The translations under genes were made by a program, and so were the position numbers. Below are positions 14,079 to 20,354 of a DNA stretch of 20,354 bases, one piece after another. Under the pieces are notes generated by a model. It was not told the DNA's origin, made no database searches, and worked only from the letters and a program-made list of their open reading frames with translations. The number at the start of each line of letters is the position of its first letter. The stretch's first letter is position 1. Source of the DNA: CAZKFA01 sp964551925 (GTDB lineage Bacteria; Cyanobacteriota; Vampirovibrionia; LMEP-6097); assembly GCA_964551925.1 (NCBI GenBank), contig CAZKFA010000032.1:1-20354 (forward strand), given 5' to 3'.

Positions 14079-14086
14079 ATTTTTAG

Positions 14087-14557
14087 ATGCCAATAGAACC
14101 GATTAACTCTACACCAATCGGCGTGGATGCTCTTACCAGTAACCCCGGTCAACGTAGTGCTATCAATAAAACAGATAACGCAATATCTACAGAGAGTACG
14201 ACCAATAAGAGCGAAAGTTTTTTTGATAAATTATTAAACCGTAAGCTCAAACCAACTCCGGCTCAAGATTTACAAACAAGAATGGAGACTCTAACGAAAC
14301 TTGGAGCTGCTATTCAACAGCACCCAATGCCCGCATTAATCGAAGATTACATAAGTAACACGCAAGCCCTATTGACTGATGTTAACGACAACGCTTATGG
14401 CTCACAATATAAAGATAAACTGTTTGAGAAATTAAATGTAGTCAATGAGAAATTGATTAAAGTAGCTGATGATTTTCAACAAAGCCAGAAACCCACCATG
14501 GATATAGTCGCTTCGTTGGGCGAGTTGCAGGGCTTACTAATAGATATTTTTGTTTAA
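14087..14557 (+). CDS. Small hypothetical protein, disordered N-terminus and helical C-terminus
   Basis: I do not recognise this 156-residue protein. Residues 1-45 are rich in Ser, Thr, Asn and Pro with few hydrophobic residues and look disordered. Residues 46-156 are helical: SFFDKLLNRKL, a helix with METLTKLGAAIQQ, YISNTQALLTDV, a Lys/Glu helix FEKLNVVNEKLIKVADDF, and a hydrophobic end LGELQGLLIDIFV. There is no Sec signal. A flexible Ser/Thr-rich start on a small helical protein is also the style of substrates of specialised secretion systems, but no such system is visible here and I do not claim it. It lies between nuoD and thioredoxin, each with its own promoter-like element. Confidence 0.45.
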   Translation: MPIEPINSTPIGVDALTSNPGQRSAINKTDNAISTESTTNKSESFFDKLLNRKLKPTPAQDLQTRMETLTKLGAAIQQHPMPALIEDYISNTQALLTDVNDNAYGSQYKDKLFEKLNVVNEKLIKVADDFQQSQKPTMDIVASLGELQGLLIDIFV

Positions 14558-14563
14558 CCAATA

Positions 14564-14572
14564 TGTTAAAAT
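14564..14572 (+). promoter_or_regulatory. Extended -10 (TGTTAAAAT) of the thioredoxin gene
   Basis: TGT plus TAAAAT ends 9 nt before the ATG at 14582. The ATG at 14573 directly abuts the hexamer and would be upstream of the transcript start, so 14582 is preferred. No ribosome binding site. Confidence 0.45.
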
Positions 14573-14581
14573 ATGTCTATT

Positions 14582-14899
14582 ATGACTCAAGAAATAACAG
14601 ACACTAATTTTGAAAGCGAAGTACTTAATTCATCAGTTCCAGTACTGGTAGACTTCTGGGCACCATGGTGCGGCCCTTGTCGTGCTCTAGCTCCAACTAT
14701 TGATCAATTAGCATCTGAATATGCTGGCAAAGTTAAAATCGTCAAACTAAACACTGACGAGAATCCAGAGTCTGCTGTTAAATTTCGTATCAATAGCATT
14801 CCTAATCTAATATTCTTTAAAGGCGGCAAGCCAGTCAATCAACTAATTGGTGCTGTTGACAAATCTAAAATTGAAGCTGCGATTGCAGAGCTTAATTAA
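14582..14899 (+). CDS. trxA: Thioredoxin
   Basis: A cytoplasmic disulfide reductase that recycles ribonucleotide reductase, peroxiredoxins and other thiol enzymes. From the chosen start it has 105 residues, the usual length. The active site WCGPC is at residues 29-33, preceded by VDFWAP, and the cis-proline loop is SIPNLIFF (Asn where most have Thr). The C-terminal FKGGKPV and the final helix are present. The frame is open to an ATG at 14573, three codons upstream, but that ATG touches the -10-like TAAAAT, so I start at 14582. Its stop overlaps the dut stop on the other strand inside TTAATTAA (14892-14899). It could serve the peroxiredoxin at 174-689. Confidence 0.95.
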   Translation: MTQEITDTNFESEVLNSSVPVLVDFWAPWCGPCRALAPTIDQLASEYAGKVKIVKLNTDENPESAVKFRINSIPNLIFFKGGKPVNQLIGAVDKSKIEAAIAELN

Positions 14900-15371
14900 C
14901 TCCTGTACTACCGAAGCCACCAGCCCCACGCTGGTTATTGTTTTCAGAAGGTAATTCAGAGATCTCAATGAAACGCGCTTGCCAGACCGGTGCTATCACA
15001 GCTTGCGCAATACGATCACCGTTATTAATAATGAAGTCTTCTTTACCATGATTAATAATCAATATTTGGATTTCACCACGATAATCACTATCAATCGTGC
15101 CCGGCGTATTAGTTAAACTAATACCAGCCTTAAAAGCCAATCCAGAACGTGGACGAATCTGCACCTCAAAGCCCTCAGGAATAACAAACTGCAAACCAGT
15201 TGGCACTTTAGCTCTACCGCCATTTGCCTGCACGGTAATAATCTCTGAAGTAAATGCTTTGAGATCAAAACCCGCTGAACCAGCCGAAGCATAAGCAGGA
15301 AGCTCAACTTGAGAATCCAATCTAAGGATTTGTAAGTCTATTTGATTTACTTTATTAAGAGTTTGAGTCAT
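14892..15371 (-). CDS. dut: Deoxyuridine 5'-triphosphate nucleotidohydrolase (dUTPase)
   Basis: dUTPase splits dUTP to dUMP and pyrophosphate, keeping uracil out of DNA and feeding thymidylate synthesis; it acts as a cytoplasmic homotrimer. It has 159 residues. All five dUTPase motifs are present: SAGFDLKA (32-39), RPRSGLAFKAGI (73-84), GTIDSDYRGE with Asp94 as the likely catalytic base (91-100), NNGDRIAQAVI (116-126) and the Gly-rich, phosphate-covering NQRGAGGFGSTG (146-157). With the dCTP deaminase at 11242, the window encodes the whole dCTP to dUMP route. TGGTATAAT stands 7 nt before its ATG and overlaps the bioY stop, so it can be transcribed separately from the genes upstream. It converges on thioredoxin. 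Confidence 0.96.
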   Translation of the reverse strand: MTQTLNKVNQIDLQILRLDSQVELPAYASAGSAGFDLKAFTSEIITVQANGGRAKVPTGLQFVIPEGFEVQIRPRSGLAFKAGISLTNTPGTIDSDYRGEIQILIINHGKEDFIINNGDRIAQAVIAPVWQARFIEISELPSENNNQRGAGGFGSTGVN

Positions 15372-15378
15372 AGTTATA

Positions 15379-15387
15379 ATTATACCA
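15379..15387 (-). promoter_or_regulatory. Extended -10 (TGGTATAAT) of dut, leaderless geometry
   Basis: On the minus strand TGG plus an exact TATAAT ends 7 nt before the dut ATG. The hexamer overlaps the bioY TAA stop (15380-15382). No ribosome binding site follows. Confidence 0.6.
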
Positions 15388-15970
15388 ATTCCTTACGAAA
15401 CGCTTTATGAATAAGTACTTCATCTCGTTGTACTGGACTACGCCAATCTGGGATTATGCTTAGAACAATCCAAGCAAAGAAGACATCATAGAAAAGTTGA
15501 TAAATACTCATACCAAGGAAACTTTCTAAATTCAAAGATTTCTTCACACACAAATAAACCAATCCAATTGCATGTGCCAAGATCAAGCCCAATATAGGTC
15601 CAAGAGATTTGTTATTAGCAGTCATCAACGGAAATCTATCTACATAGTAACGAAAATAAAAACTCACAATACTTAATGGCAACAAAGCGAGTAGATAACC
15701 AAAACTCGGCTCGTGTATATAACTCAGTCCACCACCAAAAGCAAAAACTGGTAATCCCGCCAAACCAGTAATCAAATAAAGTACGACAGCAATTCCAGCA
15801 TAGTTATTACGGAATATATTACTTAAAATAAAACAAACCAAGTACAACAAGGAATAGTCATAAAGCACTAAGCAAGAGCGTTCCACATCAAGTTGCACCA
15901 AAGGAAGACGGACTAGGGCTGCCACGACCAAGCTACTAAAACAAAAAAGTATTTTTATAATAGACAACAT
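15380..15970 (-). CDS. bioY: BioY-like biotin uptake protein (ECF transporter S component)
   Basis: Membrane-embedded substrate-binding component for biotin uptake, working alone or with the shared ECF ATPases and EcfT. The 196 residues form about six hydrophobic helices (near 4-20, 36-52, 57-75, 90-108, 124-141, 156-172). The most telling segment is YLITGLAGLPVFAFGGG at 65-81, followed by PSFGYLLALLPLS and later ILGLILAHAIGLVYL, the BioY pattern (GLAGLPVFA..GG ... PT.GYLLGF). No biotin synthesis gene or ECF partner is in the window. Its ATG follows the tktC stop with no gap (TAA-ATG), so it depends on upstream transcription and coupled translation. The assignment rests on that core motif; the rest is divergent. 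Confidence 0.7.
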   Translation of the reverse strand: MLSIIKILFCFSSLVVAALVRLPLVQLDVERSCLVLYDYSLLYLVCFILSNIFRNNYAGIAVVLYLITGLAGLPVFAFGGGLSYIHEPSFGYLLALLPLSIVSFYFRYYVDRFPLMTANNKSLGPILGLILAHAIGLVYLCVKKSLNLESFLGMSIYQLFYDVFFAWIVLSIIPDWRSPVQRDEVLIHKAFRKELV

Positions 15971-16939
15971 TTAGATTAATTCTTTTACCTGAGCAACTAT
16001 ATCTGCCACGCCCAAACCATAATAATCAAGCAACTCCATACCATCGCCAGACTGACCAAATTGATCACGTACTCCCATTCGCTTAAACTTCACTGACAGA
16101 TTAGCTTCTAGCAAAGTACTAGCTACAGCTTCACCTAAACCACCAATAATATTATGCTCCTCAAGAGTAATAAGAGCAGCAGTCTTAGTTGCTGAGGCAA
16201 CTATAGTTTTGGCATCAAGCGGCTTAATAGTAGCGGAGTTAATAACCTCAACACTAATACCTTGCTCAGCAAGTTTGATCGCCGCTTCTATTGCTCTAGA
16301 TACCATCATGCCACAAGCCACCAAAGTCACATCAGTACCAGGTTTGACCACAATAGCTTTACCAATTTCAAAATTATAATCATCACCAAAAATCACAGGA
16401 CATTTAGCTCTACCTAAACGCAGATAACAAGGACCGTCATATTCTGCAATTTTGTAAGTCGCTTGATAGGCTTCTGTAGCATCTGCCGGAACTATAACCG
16501 TCATCGTCGGTATCACTCTAGTAAGTGCAACATCTTCAATAATCTGATGACTAGCGCCATCTTCACCGACAGTAAGCCCAGCATGAGTCGCGCAAACCTT
16601 CACATTGACATGATTATGAGCAACAGAGTTGCGAACAAACTCCCATGCTCTACCAACAGCAAACATTGCAAAACTGCTAGCAAAAGGGATCTTGCCGCCG
16701 CGCGCCAAACCAGCAGCAACACCAATCATATTATTCTCAGCTATACCCATATTGAAGAATCTATCAGGATAAGCTTTAGCAAAATGTTTGGTCTGAGTAC
16801 TACCAGATAAATCAGCGTCAAGTACAACTACATTAGAATTAATTGCTCCAAGCTCTAGAAGAGCCTGACCATAAGCTTCACGCGTTGCTAGTTGATCACC
16901 AAGCTTCCAGCTTGAAGTTAATTGAGTATTACTTGCCAT
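15971..16939 (-). CDS. tktC: Transketolase, C-terminal subunit
   Basis: The pyrimidine-binding and C-terminal domains of transketolase, which with the N-terminal subunit moves two-carbon ketol units between sugar phosphates in the pentose phosphate pathway, using thiamine diphosphate. It has 322 residues. Glu68 in FNMGIAENNMIG is the residue that activates the thiamine ring; TREAYGQAL, DADLSGST, and the His-containing CATHAGLTVGEDGASHQ (116-132) are also conserved. The C-terminal domain has LITLEEHNIIGGLGEAVAS. AGGAG lies 6 nt before the ATG, and its start overlaps the tktN stop by 11 bases. The split form is usual in archaea and several bacterial phyla, so it is not a broken gene. Confidence 0.94.
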   Translation of the reverse strand: MASNTQLTSSWKLGDQLATREAYGQALLELGAINSNVVVLDADLSGSTQTKHFAKAYPDRFFNMGIAENNMIGVAAGLARGGKIPFASSFAMFAVGRAWEFVRNSVAHNHVNVKVCATHAGLTVGEDGASHQIIEDVALTRVIPTMTVIVPADATEAYQATYKIAEYDGPCYLRLGRAKCPVIFGDDYNFEIGKAIVVKPGTDVTLVACGMMVSRAIEAAIKLAEQGISVEVINSATIKPLDAKTIVASATKTAALITLEEHNIIGGLGEAVASTLLEANLSVKFKRMGVRDQFGQSGDGMELLDYYGLGVADIVAQVKELI

Positions 16940-17765
16940 TGAGTTCTCCTAATGCTTTATCTAGATCTTCTGTTTTCGGAGCAACACCATGCCACTTAAC
17001 TTCATCTTCCATAAAACTAACACCTTTGCCCTTGATAGTATCCGCCAAAAGCAAAATAGGCTTAATACCAGAACGTAATTTATAAGCTTGCTCTAGAGCT
17101 TTATCAATTGCTTCAACGCAATGACCATTAAGCTCTATTACCTCCCAACCAAAAGCCTTAAATTTATCAGCAATAGGATCCAAACCCATAGTAGATTCAG
17201 TCCAACCATCTAATTGAATACGATTACGATCGACAAAAGCAATTAAATGACTAACTTTAAAATGCGCACAAGCCATAGCGGCTTCCCAATTTGAGCCTTC
17301 TTGTAGCTCTCCATCACTCAAGACCGCAAAAACTTTACGCTTATTACCATCAAGCCTAGCCGCCAAAGCCAATCCTAGAGCGTTACTTAGCCCGTGTCCC
17401 AACGAGCCAGTAGACATCTCAACACCAGGGACTCGCATACGATCTATGTGCCCTTGAAAGGGTGAGCCTAATTTACGAAAACTCATCGTAGTCTCGACAG
17501 GAAAGAATCCAGCCAGACCCAAAGCAGAATACACTGCTGGCGAAGCATGTCCTTTACTAACTACCAAAATATCTCTCCTTGGATCTTCTGGGTTAGTTGG
17601 ATTGTATTTAAGATGACCACCAAAATAAAGTACTGAAAGGTAATCAGCGACAGATAGAGAGCCGCCTGGATGCCCAGAATTAGCCGCATGAATCATCTTC
17701 AAAGAATTAATTCTAATCTCCCGAGCCTTATCCTTAACTAATTCCTTATTAAAACTAACTTGCAT
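16929..17765 (-). CDS. tktN: Transketolase, N-terminal subunit
   Basis: The diphosphate-binding domain of a two-subunit transketolase. It has 278 residues. Conserved sites are NSGHPGG with His32, SKGHASPAVY with His73, the TGSLGHGLS segment with His124, and the thiamine diphosphate/metal motif SDGELQEGSNWEAA at 150-163 followed by VDRNRIQLDG, where Asp151 and Asn181 would ligate the metal. It starts inside the 3' end of the upstream secreted-protein gene (11-bp overlap) and ends inside tktC (another 11-bp overlap). No strong ribosome binding site is seen, so translation is probably coupled to the upstream gene. Together with tktC it should make one working enzyme. Confidence 0.95.
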   Translation of the reverse strand: MQVSFNKELVKDKAREIRINSLKMIHAANSGHPGGSLSVADYLSVLYFGGHLKYNPTNPEDPRRDILVVSKGHASPAVYSALGLAGFFPVETTMSFRKLGSPFQGHIDRMRVPGVEMSTGSLGHGLSNALGLALAARLDGNKRKVFAVLSDGELQEGSNWEAAMACAHFKVSHLIAFVDRNRIQLDGWTESTMGLDPIADKFKAFGWEVIELNGHCVEAIDKALEQAYKLRSGIKPILLLADTIKGKGVSFMEDEVKWHGVAPKTEDLDKALGELNGK

Positions 17766-18303
17766 TATTTCTTAACTCACAGTATTTTTTTAGACCATCA
17801 TAAGTCTGCATATCCGCCCTCGGCTCCGCTCTATGAAAGAGTTTTAGACGAACAGCCTCACCAATATCATTAACCTGTACCTTATGAGCATAACTAACAT
17901 TGTCATAATCACCAATGTTAACCAAACCCTGCTCCATACCAATTAAAGAGGTTAGACCTTTTTTACTTGGTTTATGAAAGAAAAAAACATGATCTTGTTT
18001 ATGCATCAATGGCGAAGTCAAAGGAGATCTGATAGAAGCCCACTCATTAAGAGTAATCTGCTTATCATCAACACCCTTAATTGGATCAATAACAATAAAA
18101 GTAATCTTACGCAAATTCATGCCATCAACAATTTGATAGTCAATATCAGTAACACGTCCTCTAAAAATTATTGCCGCAGAATCAATCAATTGATCCAAGG
18201 TCAAAGCCTTAGTAATAACAAAATTGCCTGCATTGGCTCTAACAATTTCTGCTTGAACAGAATTATTGATAACAAAAAGAAGTAAGAGAGTCAAAAACCT
18301 CAT
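17755..18303 (-). CDS. Exported hypothetical protein, first gene of the transketolase operon
   Basis: I do not recognise a named family for this 182-residue protein. Residues 1-18 are a Sec signal peptide (MRFLTLLLLFVINNSVQA, then E). The mature start has LTLDQLIDSAAIIFRGRVTDI, followed by a beta-rich stretch (RKITFIVIDPIKGVDDKQITLNEW) like that of other small exported proteins of unknown role that begin with an aDxIfxGxV pattern. Later there is a His-Lys-Gln-Asp-His segment (HKQDHVFFFHKP). It has one cysteine near the C-terminus and no anchor. It leads the operon with tktN, tktC and bioY and overlaps tktN by 11 bases, an odd partner for a cytoplasmic sugar enzyme. Start supported by TGATAAAAT at 7 nt. 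Confidence 0.6.
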   Translation of the reverse strand: MRFLTLLLLFVINNSVQAEIVRANAGNFVITKALTLDQLIDSAAIIFRGRVTDIDYQIVDGMNLRKITFIVIDPIKGVDDKQITLNEWASIRSPLTSPLMHKQDHVFFFHKPSKKGLTSLIGMEQGLVNIGDYDNVSYAHKVQVNDIGEAVRLKLFHRAEPRADMQTYDGLKKYCELRNNAS

Positions 18304-18310
18304 TAAGAGT

Positions 18311-18319
18311 ATTTTATCA
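18311..18319 (-). promoter_or_regulatory. Extended -10 (TGATAAAAT) of the 18303 operon, leaderless geometry
   Basis: On the minus strand TGA plus TAAAAT ends 7 nt before the ATG at 18303. The TGA is the stop codon of the rpoD-family gene, so stop codon and extended -10 coincide. No ribosome binding site. Confidence 0.55.
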
Positions 18320-19360
18320 TAAATATTCGTTCAATCTACCACTCTCTTGGGCAGCTGATTTGAGCTTGCGAATAGCTTTAGCTTCAAGTTTCTTAACTTT
18401 TTCTTTGCTCATATTTAAGAGCTTAGATAATTCATCCATACTGTACATTTTCTGATTAGCATCTTCAAGCAAACCATACCTTAGTATCAAAACTTTTTGT
18501 TCATCTTTAGACAACTCATTAATTATATTCTTAAGCTCTTGGCGTAACAATTGAGCAGTTGCATAATAATCCGGATTATCAGAAACAGCCGTAGTCTCAA
18601 TAAAATCTCCAACAGTTGCAGCATCATCATCACCACCAACTTTATTCGAGATGGAAATAGTTTTCATCTGTAAATTCTGAATCTCATAAAGCCGCTCTCT
18701 ATCAATGTCTAAGGCTTTCATCAGTTCATCTTCCGTTGGCAAGCGACCTAATTGATTATGAAACTCCGCGATTACTTTTCTCAAACGACCAGCCTGCTCT
18801 ATCATGTGCACTGGAATTCTAATGGTGCGCGACTTGTCTGCAATAGAACGACTAATAGACTGCCTTACCCACCAAGTAGCAAAAGTACTAAATTTGAAAC
18901 CTCTATTAATATCAAACTTCTCAGCAGCACGAATCAAGCCAAGATTACCTTCTTGAATTAAATCCAACAATAATAAGTTACGAGAGGAATATCTCTTAGC
19001 AATGCTAACAACCAATCGCAGATTGGCTTGTACGAGCTTACGCTTGGAACGTTCACCTATCTCACCACCTTTAGCGATATCTCTACTAACCGCGACCTCT
19101 TCTTCAGCACTGAGTACTGGAATCTTACCAATTTCTCGCAAATACAGAAAGACACTGTCATCACTATACTCAGCTTTAACTTTTCTTGCTTTTTGTTTTT
19201 GGATTTGTTCTGTTCTTTGTTTCTTTTCTAAATTTTCAAAAATTTCATCAGTGTCTAAATTCTCGACAAAACACTGTGATTCAAGCAAATCATCTTCACT
19301 AGGTTCATCAGCGAACTCTATCTTCTTCTGTTTGGGGTTGGCATTTTTTTTAGGCACCAT
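18317..19360 (-). CDS. rpoD: RpoD-family sigma factor (group 1 or 2)
   Basis: A promoter-recognition subunit of RNA polymerase. Its 347 residues contain regions 1.2 to 4.2 and a short acidic N-terminus instead of a full region 1.1. Seen in order: region 1.2 DDSVFLYLREIGKIPVLS (67-84), regions 2.1-2.2 LVQANLRLVVSIAKRY and DLIQEGNLGLIRAAEKFD, regions 2.3-2.4 FKFSTFATWWVRQSISRSIAD, and region 3.0 RIPVHMIEQ, which keeps His185 and Glu188 for extended -10 reading. Region 4.2 is unusual: the recognition helix reads SKEKVKKLEAKAIRKLK, so E. coli Arg584, Arg588 and Gln589 are all Lys (319, 323, 324). AAGGG lies 10 nt before the ATG. It follows the cysteine desulfurase by 32 bp and is likely co-transcribed. 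Whether it is the housekeeping sigma is not certain. Confidence 0.88.
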   Translation of the reverse strand: MVPKKNANPKQKKIEFADEPSEDDLLESQCFVENLDTDEIFENLEKKQRTEQIQKQKARKVKAEYSDDSVFLYLREIGKIPVLSAEEEVAVSRDIAKGGEIGERSKRKLVQANLRLVVSIAKRYSSRNLLLLDLIQEGNLGLIRAAEKFDINRGFKFSTFATWWVRQSISRSIADKSRTIRIPVHMIEQAGRLRKVIAEFHNQLGRLPTEDELMKALDIDRERLYEIQNLQMKTISISNKVGGDDDAATVGDFIETTAVSDNPDYYATAQLLRQELKNIINELSKDEQKVLILRYGLLEDANQKMYSMDELSKLLNMSKEKVKKLEAKAIRKLKSAAQESGRLNEYL

Positions 19361-19392
19361 TATTAATCTACCCTTAATCTCAGGTACTTTAG

Positions 19393-20354
19393 CTATTTTA
19401 AAACAAATTTTCGAGCGAGCTCGCCAATTATCTTGATAAAATAATCTATTTCTATCTTATTATTAAACCTTGATAGCGAAACGCGAATAGCCTTAGAACT
19501 AATAGTCTCTGCTAAGCCACAAGCTCGCAAAACATAAGAACTAATAATACCAGTTTCTCTTTTATTAGAAGAACAAGCTGAGCCTGAGGACACTGCGATC
19601 CCCGCGAGATCCAATTGCAAAACGAGTTCTTCACTATTAAGCTTACTATCTACAAAACTAATATTCAAATTACCAAGCAATCTATCACTCAAATCTGGTC
19701 CATTCAAAACCAATCCAGAATTAGACTTCATCGAATCGTAAAAATACTGTGTTAGTTCTTTAAGGTATTGTTTATTAGCTGCATCAGCCATTAGTTTAGT
19801 AGCTTGATTAAATAAAATTATGCCACTAAGATTCTCTGTTCCACTACGAAAATCAAATTCTTGTCCGCCACCTTTAAACACAGACTGGAATTGAGATTGA
19901 ACTCTTTGACTCAGATACAATAGACCAATACCCTTTGGAGCATGTAATTTATGACCAGAAGCTGAAATCGCATCAAGCTTAGCAGTACGCACATCAATAT
20001 CGTGCTTCCCCCAGCTCTGAGCACAATCACTATGAAAAATAACTTCTGGGTATTGTGATGTAAGCTCGCCAATCTTAATTAAATCCTGAATAGTTCCAAT
20101 CTCATTATTCGCATGCATAATTGAGACTAAGATTTTTTTACCTTTGTGCTTCTCGAGAAGTTGCGACAATTGCTCCAAGCTGATATAGCCTTGTTGATTG
20201 ACTTCTAACCACTCAATTGGCTTAGCAGCTTGCTTCACTGGTTCAAGCACACTGGGATGCTCGATAGTAGTAGTGATAATTAGATCATAATCAAAACCCG
20301 CAAAAATACTATTATTAGATTCAGTCGCCCCACTAGTAAAAATTATTTCTTCTG
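19393..20354 (-). CDS. iscS: Cysteine desulfurase (IscS/NifS family), 5' end beyond the window
   Basis: A PLP enzyme that takes sulfur from cysteine for Fe-S clusters and tRNA thiolation. The frame stays open to the window edge, so the N-terminus is missing; the visible part has about 320 residues. It starts within the FTSGATESNN motif, then IEHPSVLEP with the His that stacks on PLP, HANNEIGTIQD, FHSDCAQSWGK, SASGHKLHAPKG with the PLP-binding lysine, GGGQEFDFRSGTEN, and SSGSACSSNKRETG carrying the catalytic cysteine. A GTG at 20250 could be read as a start, but conserved motifs lie upstream of it in frame, so it is not. It stands 32 bp upstream of the sigma gene. IscS versus NifS or SufS cannot be settled; the SSGSACSS loop favours the IscS/NifS group. 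Confidence 0.93.
   Translation of the reverse strand, partial: EEIIFTSGATESNNSIFAGFDYDLIITTTIEHPSVLEPVKQAAKPIEWLEVNQQGYISLEQLSQLLEKHKGKKILVSIMHANNEIGTIQDLIKIGELTSQYPEVIFHSDCAQSWGKHDIDVRTAKLDAISASGHKLHAPKGIGLLYLSQRVQSQFQSVFKGGGQEFDFRSGTENLSGIILFNQATKLMADAANKQYLKELTQYFYDSMKSNSGLVLNGPDLSDRLLGNLNISFVDSKLNSEELVLQLDLAGIAVSSGSACSSNKRETGIISSYVLRACGLAETISSKAIRVSLSRFNNKIEIDYFIKIIGELARKFVLK

Noticed and set aside
15971..17765. Transketolase broken by a frameshift
   Set aside because: The two halves have the domain limits of the well-known two-subunit form, and the second has its own AGGAG site and ATG.
20250..20354. A GTG at 20250 as the start of the cysteine desulfurase
   Set aside because: The frame continues upstream to the window edge with the conserved TSGATESNN motif, so the gene is truncated by the window.

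Overview
This is an AT-rich, gene-dense chromosomal stretch from a diderm (Gram-negative-type) bacterium. It holds 23 protein genes and no tRNA, rRNA, CRISPR array or insertion sequence that I can see. Evidence for an outer membrane and surface organelles: many Sec signal peptides, a protein shaped like an outer-membrane beta-barrel ending in Phe, a PilT retraction ATPase, and two secreted proteins with YadA-head-like 14-residue repeats. An isolated nuoD/ndhH gene points to respiratory complex I, with that gene placed apart from other complex I genes as cyanobacteria often do. This layout would fit a non-photosynthetic relative of Cyanobacteria (Melainabacteria/Vampirovibrionia), but that is only a weak inference.

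Layout. 1-700: a PrxQ/Bcp peroxiredoxin (-) with a hairpin terminator beyond its end. 773-2732: two tandem secreted YadA-head-like proteins (+). 2729-4961: an unknown helical protein (-), a beta-barrel protein (-) and a divergently transcribed unknown protein (+). 4974-8973: the (-) cluster HU -> gyrA -> plsX. 9151-14899: a (+) run of seven genes (unknown, pilT, dcd, secreted unknown, nuoD, unknown, trx), most of which appear to carry their own promoter. 14892-18303: a (-) block of a secreted unknown, split transketolase (N then C), bioY and dut. 18317-20354: an rpoD-family sigma factor (-) preceded by an IscS/NifS cysteine desulfurase cut by the window edge.

The most notable pattern is transcriptional. 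About ten genes have a -10-like hexamer, often the extended form TGnTATAAT, placed 6-9 nt (usually 7) before the ATG, with no ribosome binding site. That is the geometry of leaderless mRNAs. Promoters overlap the previous gene's stop codon in at least three places. Genes inside co-directional clusters (gyrA, tktC, rpoD) and HU have Shine-Dalgarno sequences instead. The sigma factor in the same window keeps the residues that read an extended -10 but has lysines at the main -35-reading positions of its recognition helix, which may be related.

No gene-free stretch exceeds 300 bases; the longest is the 177-base divergent region between HU and the gene at 9151.
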